The notes under the pieces: model-generated
Seen by the model: the letters and a program-made list of their open reading frames with translations, nothing else
What the model was told of the DNA's origin: nothing
The model's database searches: none
Source: Muriicola sp041358175
GTDB taxonomy: Bacteria > Bacteroidota > Bacteroidia > Flavobacteriales > Flavobacteriaceae
NCBI RefSeq assembly: GCF_041358175.1
Contig: NZ_JBGKBE010000003.1
Location: 62,001-126,000, forward strand
Direction of reading: 5' to 3'
DNA: 64,000 bases
Shown: in pieces, positions 16,112 to 24,372 of the stretch
Numbering within the stretch: position 1 is the stretch's first letter
How the letters are laid out: the number at the start of each line of letters is the position of its first letter
Position numbers and translations under genes: made by a program

Positions 16112-16957
16112 ATGAAAACGATTATTCTCCCTACTGATTTTTCAAAGAATGCGTATAATGCAGTTTCCTATGCTCTTGAATTTTTCAAGAAGGAAGAATG
16201 CAGGTTTATTCTTCTTAACACTTATACTCCGGCCATTTATCAATCGGAGTATATACTGCATAGTCCCGGGCAGATTGGGTTGGGGGATGTTTATCAATCC
16301 TTTTCCATGGAACATCTGGATGAACTCAAGAAAAAGCTGGAACGCCGATTTAAAAATCCGAAACACAGCTTTATCACCCATTCCGTTTTTAACCTCCTGG
16401 TAGATGAGATTATTGACCTGGCTAAAAAAGAAGAGGTAGACATGGTTGTCATGGGCACACAGGGAGCCACCGGGGCTAAAGAAATATTTCTGGGTTCTCA
16501 TACCGTACATGTGATCAAAAAAGCACCATGTCCGGTTATGGCAATTCCCGCCAATTACAAATATGAAAAGCCAAAAGCTATTCTGTTTCCAACTGATTAT
16601 GAGATCGACTATGAGCATACAAAGTTGTCGGTTTTGATGGATCTTGTCAGCCGGCATCAGGCGAAAATTAATATTCTTCATGTTTCAACTGGTTTTGAGC
16701 TTAACGAGAAGCAGGAAAAGAATAAAAATAGTTTGTCTGAAATGTTCCGTGATCTCAACCATGAGTTTCACGATGTCCCCAGTCAGGAAATTATTGAAGG
16801 GATCAATGGATTTAAAGCGAAATCCAGGGTAGACCTCCTGGCAATGATCCAGAACAAACACACCTTTTTGGAACGATTATTCATTGAGCCCGTTATTAAA
16901 AAGATAGGCTTTCATGTGACCATCCCTTTCCTAGTATTGCCACATCCTAATGAATAA
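16112..16957 (+). CDS. tandem-domain universal stress protein
   Basis: This 281-residue paralogue of the preceding gene has the same length and layout. Domain 1 has LPTDFSKNAYNAVSYALEFF and the ATP-type motif G-x2-G-x9-G-S (MGTQGATGAKEIFLGSHT). Domain 2 begins at ILFPTDYEIDYEHTKLSVLM and lacks a nucleotide motif. The pair probably arose by tandem duplication and may form homo- or heterodimers. It is cotranscribed with its neighbour (16 bp gap) and with the following ATP-cone protein (35 bp gap). Confidence 0.92.
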   Translation: MKTIILPTDFSKNAYNAVSYALEFFKKEECRFILLNTYTPAIYQSEYILHSPGQIGLGDVYQSFSMEHLDELKKKLERRFKNPKHSFITHSVFNLLVDEIIDLAKKEEVDMVVMGTQGATGAKEIFLGSHTVHVIKKAPCPVMAIPANYKYEKPKAILFPTDYEIDYEHTKLSVLMDLVSRHQAKINILHVSTGFELNEKQEKNKNSLSEMFRDLNHEFHDVPSQEIIEGINGFKAKSRVDLLAMIQNKHTFLERLFIEPVIKKIGFHVTIPFLVLPHPNE

Positions 16958-16992
16958 GGGTATTTTGATCCGCTACAAGCACATTTTGGATT

Positions 16993-17835
16993 ATGGAAGA
17001 GAATACAATAGAGATCAGGAAGTCTTCAGGAGAACGGGTACCCTTTTCTTCCCTTAAACTCGCGGATTCACTTCACAATAGTGGGGCAGATAAAAATACA
17101 GTCAAAAACATCATTGAGAAAGTTAAGGAGGAGCTTTATCCTGGAATCAGTACCCGTGAAATCTACAACAGGGCTTATGCCATGTTAAAGAAGAAACGAC
17201 CTGTTTATGCCTCCAAATACAAATTAAAGAGGGCCATTTATGAACTTGGCCCCACCGGATTTCCTTTCGAGAAATTTATCAGCACTTTATTACAGTTTTC
17301 GGGTTATGACACCCAAATAGGGGAAATAGTAAAAGGCCATTGTGTATCCCACGAGATCGATGTCCTGGCAAAGAAAAATGGCCGGACATTTCTGATAGAA
17401 TGCAAATTCCATGGGGAAGAGGGACGCAAATGTAATGTAAAAGTACCCTTGTATATAAACTCCAGGTTTAAGGATGTTAAGGCAGGGAATAGTAAAAATA
17501 TTCCCGGGTTGAAGAAACCGGATGAGGGATGGGTGGTCACGAATACGCGTTTTACGAAAGACGCAGTAGACTACGGAACATGTGCCGGACTTTATTTATT
17601 GAGCTGGGACTATCCCAGGGATGACGGGTTAAAAAACAGAATAGACCGACTTGCTTTATATCCGATAACTGTTTCCACCCTGCTTTCAAAAAGAGAGAAA
17701 CAATTTCTTCTAAGCAGGGATATAGTGCTGTTCAGACAACTCTTAAAGGACACTTTCTATCTGGATCATTTAGGGGTTTCCGATACCCGTAAAGCCCGGA
17801 TTTTAAAAGAGGTTGAGCAACTATGTCATGTTTAA
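16993..17835 (+). CDS. ATP-cone plus Mrr-like restriction endonuclease-fold protein
   Basis: The 280-residue protein joins an N-terminal ATP-cone (about residues 3-85, EIRKSSGERVPFSSLKLADS and the basic YASKYKLKRAI end) to an Mrr-type PD-(D/E)xK nuclease domain (about 90-200). The nuclease core is HEIDVLAKKNGRTFLIECKF, giving catalytic Asp, Glu and Lys. ATP-cones sense adenine nucleotides, as in ribonucleotide reductase and NrdR. This combination could therefore be a nuclease gated by energy charge. There is no methylase nearby, so it is not a normal restriction system. It sits between two Usp genes and an RNase, in an operon with a CRP/FNR-like promoter. Substrate unknown. Confidence 0.8.
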   Translation: MEENTIEIRKSSGERVPFSSLKLADSLHNSGADKNTVKNIIEKVKEELYPGISTREIYNRAYAMLKKKRPVYASKYKLKRAIYELGPTGFPFEKFISTLLQFSGYDTQIGEIVKGHCVSHEIDVLAKKNGRTFLIECKFHGEEGRKCNVKVPLYINSRFKDVKAGNSKNIPGLKKPDEGWVVTNTRFTKDAVDYGTCAGLYLLSWDYPRDDGLKNRIDRLALYPITVSTLLSKREKQFLLSRDIVLFRQLLKDTFYLDHLGVSDTRKARILKEVEQLCHV

Positions 17836-17850
17836 AAATAACCCGTTACG

Positions 17851-19212
17851 ATGGTAAGGATCAAGTTTTTAGGGGCTGCTCAAACCGTAACAGGTTCAAA
17901 ATTTCATTTGTCTTACAATGAGCTCGATATTCTGATCGATTGCGGGATGTTCCAGGGCCTTAAAGAACTGAGAGAACTGAATTGGCAACCATTAGAGGTA
18001 GATATACCATCGGTTAAATATGTTTTGCTAACACATGGACATTTAGACCATACTGGTTATTTGCCACGACTCCTGAATCAAGGTTTTAAAGGTAAAATAC
18101 TGGGAACAGCTCCAACCTTGGCTATCACCGAAATAATTCTCAGAGATAGCGCTAAAATACACGAAGAAGAAGCCGAAAAGGCCAATAAAGAAGGCTATTC
18201 GAAACACCACCCTGCTCTGCCCTTCTACACGCTTGAGGAAGCAGAGGAGATCATCAGTCGCTTTAGCAGTGTACCCCTAGATCAATGGCAGGACCTTGGA
18301 CATGAGGTTAAAGTGAAGTACACCCATAATGGGCATATTCTTGGAGCTAGCTATATCACAGTAAGCGCAGGAGGGAAGGACTTTCTTTTTTCAGGAGATA
18401 TCGGAAGGCCGGATGACTTGCTTTTGAAAGACCCGGAAATTCCTCGCTGGGCCGACTATCTGTTTCTCGAAAGTACCTATGGAGACAGATTACACCCCGA
18501 TGAGGACCTTGAAAGCTTGCTGATTGATCTGGTTCAAAAGACAATTAGGGAGGAAGGCACGCTTCTCATCCCTTCATTTGCCGTTGAAAGATTGCAATTA
18601 CTCATGTTTATTCTGTGGAGATTGTATCAGAAAAATCGTATTCCGGGGATACCCATTTTTATCGATAGTCCTATGGGAACTGATGTCTTAAATGTCTTCA
18701 GGGAATATCCTGCATGGCATAAACTTTCAGAACCCGATTTTAAGGCCATGTGCAAACACATGACCCTGGTAAGCAGCTACAGGGATACCTGGAAAACCAT
18801 AGATGATCCCCGACCTAAAATTGTGATAGCCGGGAGCGGGATGCTCACCGGAGGACGTATTCTGACCTACCTGACAAAAAAACTCGAGAAGAATAACACC
18901 ACCATTCTCCTGGTAGGATACCAGGCAGAAGGAACCCGGGGAAGAAAGTTGTTGGAAGGGGAGAGGCAGCTGAAAATCTATGGGAAGTTCTACCAGGTTG
19001 AAGCCTCAGTTGTTCATTTGGAGAGTCTTTCAGCCCATGCAGATCAGGAGGAACTCATATCCTGGCTCAAAGAAATCCGGAATATTCCGGAACAGGTTTT
19101 TTTAATACATGGCGAAATGACAGCTATGGAGGTCTTTAGGGAAAAAATTGAAGCTACTTATGGTTGGTCGGTGCGCATTCCGGAATTACACGAGTCTGTG
19201 ACTTTATGGTAA
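17851..19212 (+). CDS. metallo-beta-lactamase/beta-CASP RNase
   Basis: The 453-residue protein is a full-length MBL-beta-CASP nuclease related to CPSF-73 and archaeal/bacterial RNA-processing exonucleases. The zinc motif is LLTHGHLDHTGYLPRL, and motif 3/4 lies in NGHILGASYITV and FLFSGDIGRPDDLLLK. The beta-CASP insertion follows (about 200-400), with AGSGMLTGGRILTYL and the closing SLSAHADQEELISWL. It processes or degrades RNA in the cytosol. It starts 15 bp after the ATP-cone nuclease. Position in a stress operon suggests RNA turnover or ribosome-related processing during dormancy, which is inference. Confidence 0.9.
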   Translation: MVRIKFLGAAQTVTGSKFHLSYNELDILIDCGMFQGLKELRELNWQPLEVDIPSVKYVLLTHGHLDHTGYLPRLLNQGFKGKILGTAPTLAITEIILRDSAKIHEEEAEKANKEGYSKHHPALPFYTLEEAEEIISRFSSVPLDQWQDLGHEVKVKYTHNGHILGASYITVSAGGKDFLFSGDIGRPDDLLLKDPEIPRWADYLFLESTYGDRLHPDEDLESLLIDLVQKTIREEGTLLIPSFAVERLQLLMFILWRLYQKNRIPGIPIFIDSPMGTDVLNVFREYPAWHKLSEPDFKAMCKHMTLVSSYRDTWKTIDDPRPKIVIAGSGMLTGGRILTYLTKKLEKNNTTILLVGYQAEGTRGRKLLEGERQLKIYGKFYQVEASVVHLESLSAHADQEELISWLKEIRNIPEQVFLIHGEMTAMEVFREKIEATYGWSVRIPELHESVTLW

Positions 19213-19275
19213 TGAGGTAAAACTATTTCGATATAAAAAAAATATACAGTTTATAACAACATAAAATCAGGAAAA

Positions 19276-19701
19276 ATGGAAGAAGAAGGAGTAGCATATG
19301 ACGACATTGGTTTAGATGTCCTGCACCAGGAGTCCAGAGAGTGGATTTCGCAACTCGACTTTACTGCGGATGAGATTGGTTTTTTTGATCATCTGTTGCA
19401 TTCTTATGTTTTTGAACCCGATACGCCTGCCTTATTTGAAACTCTACAGGGACACCAGAAGGATATGGTAGTTTCAAAAAAGAAGTGTAAGGTTTTGAGG
19501 CAAGCTTTACAGGAACACGAGAATAAAATGAGTGGGTTATTGGAAATTTCAAGCGATACGCTTGATGCTGCCTATAAGAAGCAGCACATGACCCTAAAAC
19601 ATCAGATGGAGGGTTGTATGGCCCATTTTCAGGATTTAAAGGCCAATATATTTTCTTACGGTCAAAAGGTCCTGAAGAAAAGGCACAGGAAGGATCGTTA
19701 G
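19276..19701 (+). CDS. small helical protein of unknown function
   Basis: The 141-residue charged, probably helical protein has no signal or known motif. Its early segment WISQLDFTADEIGFFDHLL resembles that of the 10586-11035 protein, suggesting a shared family used twice in this region. It follows the beta-CASP RNase by 63 bp on the same strand and may be the last gene of the usp operon. It is followed by a CRP/FNR-like promoter serving the next gene. Its function is unknown. Confidence 0.7.
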   Translation: MEEEGVAYDDIGLDVLHQESREWISQLDFTADEIGFFDHLLHSYVFEPDTPALFETLQGHQKDMVVSKKKCKVLRQALQEHENKMSGLLEISSDTLDAAYKKQHMTLKHQMEGCMAHFQDLKANIFSYGQKVLKKRHRKDR

Positions 19702-19711
19702 CTCGCGCGTA

Positions 19712-19753
19712 TGATATTTATCATAGGAGAAATTTGTCAATCCGTGTAATTTG
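19712..19753 (+). promoter_or_regulatory. CRP/FNR-like site and -7 box for lipoprotein gene
   Basis: TGATATTTATCA (19712-19723) is a perfect TGAT-N4-ATCA site, and the 13-mer ATGATATTTATCA recurs exactly at 14217-14229. A 7-nt box TAATTTG begins at 19747, 29.5 bp from the centre. It is one base short of TAnnTTTG, and the leader to the ATG at 19856 would be about 95 nt. Confidence 0.5.
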
Positions 19754-19855
19754 CAGAGGTGAAGTAAATCTGTAGCCCCTGAATTCCGGGGATCATCTCA
19801 TTTTCTAGGGATATATAATCATGTTCCGGCGGGTTTGGGATTTAAAAATGAAGTC

Positions 19856-20491
19856 ATGAAAAATATGTATTGGATATTTTTAGTATTGATCTTAGCATGT
19901 TCGGAAGCCGAGATTGTCAGTACCTGGAAAAATCCGGATATAGTTATTTTCGATGCGAATAAGGTATTGATTGTGGGGATGACTCCAAACGAGGATTCCC
20001 GAATTGAATTTGAAACTGAGATGCTAAAGAAATTTACCGATCACGGTGTTGAAGCAATGAGGAGTATTGATCTTTTCGATGTGGATTTCACAAACTCCGT
20101 AAGGACAGAATCAGATCTTGATGATGTAGAACGCAGGTTACTCGACAAGGATTTTGATGCTATTCTCTTCACAAAGATATTAGGTTCTGAGAACAGACAG
20201 ACTCTTTCAAGAAAATTATCGGAACTCGATCGCAATAATGCAAGGTTCAAAGAGGATTATCTGGGGCATCAGAACATTTATTACGAGGATGAATACTACG
20301 AGCAATTTACGGTCTACTTCGTTGAAACCTCACTATTTTGTATATGTGTGGATAAGGAAAGAGATCTCATTTGGCAGGGAGTTCTGGAAGTACCCGATCC
20401 TATTGAAGCTGAAAAGACAATAGAAGAGTACACAGATCTGGTGGTCTCGGCTATGGAGATGGAAGAACTTATTTTCAGGAAAAAGAATTAA
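19856..20491 (+). CDS. putative lipoprotein (DUF4136-like)
   Basis: The 211-residue protein starts at the ATG 19856 with a lipoprotein signal (MYWIFLVLILAC). An in-frame TTG at 19835 is rejected because it would place polar residues before the signal. The mature part (ADKVLIVGMT-like NKVLIVGMTPNEDSRIEFET, DFDAILFTKILG, ERDLIWQGVLEVPDPIEAEK) resembles DUF4136-type periplasmic lipoproteins of unknown role. It is probably anchored in the inner or outer membrane facing the periplasm. It has a private promoter with a CRP/FNR-like site and is convergent with cls. Confidence 0.75.
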   Translation: MKNMYWIFLVLILACSEAEIVSTWKNPDIVIFDANKVLIVGMTPNEDSRIEFETEMLKKFTDHGVEAMRSIDLFDVDFTNSVRTESDLDDVERRLLDKDFDAILFTKILGSENRQTLSRKLSELDRNNARFKEDYLGHQNIYYEDEYYEQFTVYFVETSLFCICVDKERDLIWQGVLEVPDPIEAEKTIEEYTDLVVSAMEMEELIFRKKN

Positions 20492-20538
20492 AATCAATTA
20501 CTGAATAATAAGTACCAAGATCGACCCATTTGTGACTA

Positions 20539-21945
20539 CTATAAAAGTGGGGCAAAAATTCGGGCCAATCCTTCTTTGATTTTGTGGAACAGAGGTCTTT
20601 CGTAATATTCTTCAGCTATCAGTTCCCTGCTCTCCCCACAATCTTTAATAAAATTTTCCTTCAGCGTTTTGGCAATTCGGGAATCGTAAAGTAAGGCGTT
20701 GACCTCATAGTTGTGTTCAAAACTCCGCACATCAATATTTGCCGTTCCCACTGATGCCACATCATCGTCACTAATCAGAATTTTGGAGTGGAGAAAGCCG
20801 TGGGGAAAAAGAAAAATCCGTATACCCGCCTTCAGAAATGAATCGAAATAAGATCGCACTGTCCAGTCTACAAGTTTACTATCGCTTTGCGCCGAAATAA
20901 GCAGTCGAACATCCACTCCACTCAAAGCTGCGATCTGAAGAGCCTTGAGTATCTCACCACTTGGGATGATATAAGGATTGACGATATAGAGATATTTCCT
21001 CGCCTCATTGATGATCACCAGGTAGGATTGCTCGATATTGGGGAAAACATCATCAGGACCACTGGGCACCATCTGTACTAAAGTATTTTCCTTGCCATCG
21101 GCTGCTTCCGCAGAACAGATCTCAAAGTCGATTTTTTTCTCAGTAACCATAAACCAGTCAGACACAAAAATATGCTCCATATAGGCTACGGCAGGTCCTT
21201 TGATAGCCAGATGCATGTCGTGCCACCTGCCCAAATTTGGGTCTCCCTTAAAATAGCGGTCAGAGATGTTCATTCCTCCGGTAAAGGCGATTTTCCCGTC
21301 AATTATGGTGATTTTACGATGATTTCTGTAATTCAGGGATGAGAGGAATCGCCCAAATCGGAATGGTAGAAATGGGTAAACTTCCACCCCAATCGCTTTT
21401 AATTTTTTAATATAGGATCTGCTCAACGTATAACTCCCAACCCCGTCGTAGATCAATTTTACCGTTACTCCGTCTTTTACCTTTTTCTCTAAAAGCCAAA
21501 GCAGTTTTGTTGTTAGCTCCCCCTCCTCAAAAATATAGTACTGTAGATAAATATATTTTTCAGCCATTTCCATGGCCTTGAAAATATTGTGAAATGTAAG
21601 TTTGCCATCTTCCAGGAGGGTCACAGCGTTCTTATCGGTAGGAGCGAAATCACTCACAGACTCAATCAGGGTCATCAATTTCCTGTACTTAGGACTGGAA
21701 GTATTTTGCAAAATGGAATTCGGAAAAGAAGGTATTTGCAGAGCGTCCTTTCTAAGGCGTGAAAGTCTTTTCTTCCTTCGGTTGCGTCCTAGCATAATGT
21801 AAAGAAGAATTCCCCCCACAGGAATGGTAAAAATGGCCAGGAGCCAGGCCAGGGTTTTGGAAGGTTTCACCCCGTTAATCAGTAGACCAATCACCAGAAC
21901 CAGGGCGATTAAGATATAAAGTGTAACCAGGGCAAATACAAGCAT
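20539..21945 (-). CDS. cls: cardiolipin synthase
   Basis: The 468-residue enzyme has two N-terminal membrane segments (LVFALVTLYILIALVLVIGL and the PLDc_N segment with LAWLLAIFTIPVGGILLYIM). Two phospholipase-D HKD motifs follow: NHRKITIIDGKIAFTGG and LHSKILISDDDVASVGTANI. It makes cardiolipin by transfer between phosphatidylglycerol molecules at the inner membrane. The ATG at 21945 is preferred over an in-frame TTG at 22047, which would add 34 residues not typical of the family. It is convergent with the lipoprotein gene. No CRP/FNR-like site was found upstream. Confidence 0.93.
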   Translation of the reverse strand: MLVFALVTLYILIALVLVIGLLINGVKPSKTLAWLLAIFTIPVGGILLYIMLGRNRRKKRLSRLRKDALQIPSFPNSILQNTSSPKYRKLMTLIESVSDFAPTDKNAVTLLEDGKLTFHNIFKAMEMAEKYIYLQYYIFEEGELTTKLLWLLEKKVKDGVTVKLIYDGVGSYTLSRSYIKKLKAIGVEVYPFLPFRFGRFLSSLNYRNHRKITIIDGKIAFTGGMNISDRYFKGDPNLGRWHDMHLAIKGPAVAYMEHIFVSDWFMVTEKKIDFEICSAEAADGKENTLVQMVPSGPDDVFPNIEQSYLVIINEARKYLYIVNPYIIPSGEILKALQIAALSGVDVRLLISAQSDSKLVDWTVRSYFDSFLKAGIRIFLFPHGFLHSKILISDDDVASVGTANIDVRSFEHNYEVNALLYDSRIAKTLKENFIKDCGESRELIAEEYYERPLFHKIKEGLARIFAPLL

Positions 21946-22175
21946 AGTGCCGGGGAAATTTATTAAGTGTGCTCCCTGCTGCTTAAAAGTAATACAGAAT
22001 ATTGACAAATAGAGTAGGGATCTCTGTGAATTCTTACTTATAAGCAATCAAAGTAGTGGGTAAATTGCTGATATTCAGTGAAAAATATTTAAGAATGGAC
22101 ATCGAAATAAACACTAATATTGCTTCGCGATATAAGAACGATTTAGTATACTAAAGGGTTAAACAAAAGTGGGTT

Positions 22176-23237
22176 ATGAATTTACGCGATGGCGTTAAAA
22201 CGGCAGAAAATAAAGTGTCCTCTGAAACCAGGAAACTGAGTGAATTTGTTAAGGATAAGAGTAAATCCATAACAGATCGACTGGAGAGTTTTGAAGATAT
22301 TCTCAATCTTGAGGTAGGTGACACTGCACTGAACAGGGCAAAGGCCCTGGAACGGGAGTTTAATATCCGCCAACTTTATATCAAGTACGAAGGTGATAAT
22401 CCTACAGGAACCCAGAAAGACCGCATTGCCTTTGCTCAGGTGTACGATGCGCTGCGTCGTAATTTTGATGTGGTAAGTCTGGCCACTTGTGGCAATTACG
22501 GAGTGGCAGTAGCCCTGGCAGCAAATCTGGCCGGCATCCACTGTAAGATTTATATCCCGGAGACCTACCATACAGAACGGGTTGAAGAAATGCGCTCCCT
22601 GAATGCCGAGATCATCAGGTTGCCGGGAAGTTATGAAGACGTGGTGTCTGAAAGCAGCAAGCTGGCCGCGCAGAACGAATGGTACGATGCCAATCCCGGC
22701 GGGGCAAATACACCCTTGCAGATCTCTTCCTACGCTCAGATTGCCAATGAGATCTTTGAGGATCTGGGTGATGCCCCAAAATACTGTGCAGTTCCGGTTT
22801 CCAACGGAACATTAATGGCCGGAATCTACAGGGGATTTGTGAGTTTGTACAAAAGGGGTAAGACCTCAAGAATCCCTAAAATGATTGCCGCTTCCTCCTC
22901 CTATAAAAACCCTATTGTGCAGTCGTTTAAAAAAGGATTAGATTTCTGTAAAGACCTTGAACCAGCTAATATCAGAGAAACAAAATACAATGAACCCTTG
23001 ATCAACTGGCATAGTTTTGACGGGGAAGAGGCCCTTTACGCTTTGAGGGAATCCGGTGGAGAAGCTGTTAATGTTAGTGATAAAAAGCTAAAGGAAATGA
23101 GCAGCTTACTGCAAAAAAAAGAGGGATTCAGGATCCTACCGGCTTCTACGGCCGGACTAATAGCCTTGCTGGAGATCCATGAAAGAGAACAGATGGAACC
23201 AGATAGATATGTGGCAGTACTAACTGCCAAAAATTAA
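22176..23237 (+). CDS. threonine-synthase-like PLP-dependent enzyme
   Basis: The 353-residue fold-type II PLP enzyme resembles threonine synthase and related beta/gamma-replacing enzymes. The PLP lysine is in EGDNPTGTQKDRIAFAQV, the Asn-loop is LATCGNYGVAVALAANLAG, and VPVSNGTLMAGIYRG corresponds to the phosphate-binding loop region. It has an unusual polar, helical N-terminal extension (about residues 1-45). It starts a six-gene rightward operon of amino-acid or amide enzymes. No hom or thrB gene is nearby, so a role in threonine synthesis itself is doubtful. It may catalyse a replacement or elimination on another O-activated amino acid. Confidence 0.8.
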   Translation: MNLRDGVKTAENKVSSETRKLSEFVKDKSKSITDRLESFEDILNLEVGDTALNRAKALEREFNIRQLYIKYEGDNPTGTQKDRIAFAQVYDALRRNFDVVSLATCGNYGVAVALAANLAGIHCKIYIPETYHTERVEEMRSLNAEIIRLPGSYEDVVSESSKLAAQNEWYDANPGGANTPLQISSYAQIANEIFEDLGDAPKYCAVPVSNGTLMAGIYRGFVSLYKRGKTSRIPKMIAASSSYKNPIVQSFKKGLDFCKDLEPANIRETKYNEPLINWHSFDGEEALYALRESGGEAVNVSDKKLKEMSSLLQKKEGFRILPASTAGLIALLEIHEREQMEPDRYVAVLTAKN

Positions 23238-23247
23238 AATTAAACAA

Positions 23248-24318
23248 ATGAAAAAATCCATAGATGGAAATGCCCTGGTCTATTGCGAAGGGGCTTTCAA
23301 TACCCCTAATGGGAAAACGGCCCACGGTCTTGTACGATTTACAGAAAGATACAATGTGGTCGGAGTCCTTGATAGTCGATATGCAGGAAAAGATGCCGGG
23401 GAAGTGCTTGATCGCAAAACAAGCGGCATTCCGGTCTTTAGTGATATACATAGTGCTGTGAAGGCACTGGAAGGGAGTGAGAATTTTCCAAAAAGCCTTG
23501 TAATCGGGCTTGCACCCGACGGGGGCCGCTTGCCTGTAGAGGCTAAAAAGACTATAATGGCCGCCCTGAATCTGGGTTGGAATTTGGACAGTGGGTTGCA
23601 CGACTTCCTGACCAACGATGAAGCCCTTATGAAGATTGCCAGGGAAAAAGGATGCAGGGTACGGGATGTAAGAAAAACGCCCGACAGGGATAAGCTACAT
23701 TTCTTTACCGGAGAAATAGAGAAAGTTTCCTGTTTAAAACTCGCTGTTCTTGGCACAGACTCTGCCATTGGCAAGAGGACCACGGCCTGGATCCTTGTGC
23801 ACGCCTTTCGCAAAGCGGGGTTAAAAGCTGAAATGATAGGGACTGGTCAGACCGGCTGGATGCAGGGCGCAAAGTACAGCATGATCATGGATAGCTGTAT
23901 CAACGATTTTGTCTCAGGAGAGATCGAACATGCCGTGGTAAGTGCATGGAAAAATGAAAAACCCGATGTGATCGTGATCGAAGGGCAGGGTAGTTTGATG
24001 AACCCGGCATATCCCGGAGGGTTTGAGATCCTGGCGGCAGGCCGACCGGATTATGTAATCCTGCAACACGCCCCAAAGAGAAAAGAATACGATGGATTTC
24101 CAGGATATCGTTTGCACTCGCTCCCCGAGCAGATCCACGCCCTGGAAGTGATCTCAGGAAAGAAGGTCATCGCCATAACAGTTAACCACGAAGATATGGA
24201 ACCGGAGGAGATCGAGCCAGCTTGTAAAGCGATTACCGCAGAAACCGGAATTCCGGCTTATGATGTACTGGCATTTGGGGCAGAACCCTTGGTAGAACTG
24301 CTCAGAAGCAAAATCTGA
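23248..24318 (+). CDS. DUF1611 family protein (DgcN-like, P-loop)
   Basis: The 356-residue protein has a small N-terminal Rossmann-like domain (about 1-130, KTAHGLVRFTERYNVVGVLD) and a C-terminal P-loop domain with LGTDSAIGKRTTAWILVHAF (about 170) and VIVIEGQGSLMNPAYPGGFE. The family includes DgcN, described as an N-acetyltransferase acting on D-glutamate together with the racemase DgcA. A dipeptide epimerase of the DgcA superfamily is present three genes downstream. The gene is 10 bp after the threonine-synthase-like gene. Acting on D-glutamate is an analogy, not shown. Confidence 0.75.
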   Translation: MKKSIDGNALVYCEGAFNTPNGKTAHGLVRFTERYNVVGVLDSRYAGKDAGEVLDRKTSGIPVFSDIHSAVKALEGSENFPKSLVIGLAPDGGRLPVEAKKTIMAALNLGWNLDSGLHDFLTNDEALMKIAREKGCRVRDVRKTPDRDKLHFFTGEIEKVSCLKLAVLGTDSAIGKRTTAWILVHAFRKAGLKAEMIGTGQTGWMQGAKYSMIMDSCINDFVSGEIEHAVVSAWKNEKPDVIVIEGQGSLMNPAYPGGFEILAAGRPDYVILQHAPKRKEYDGFPGYRLHSLPEQIHALEVISGKKVIAITVNHEDMEPEEIEPACKAITAETGIPAYDVLAFGAEPLVELLRSKI

Positions 24319-24372
24319 ATAAAATAGTAAGAAAGAACAAATCCTTCCTAATTGTAGGGAATCAAAAAAGTA

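Noticed and set aside
16993..17835. ATP-cone/Mrr-like gene as a type IV restriction system
   Set aside because: Its operon partners are stress proteins and an RNase, with no modification gene or other defence gene nearby.
21946..22047. 34-residue N-terminal extension of cardiolipin synthase
   Set aside because: It starts at TTG and is not typical of the family, while the ATG at 21945 starts directly before the first membrane segment.
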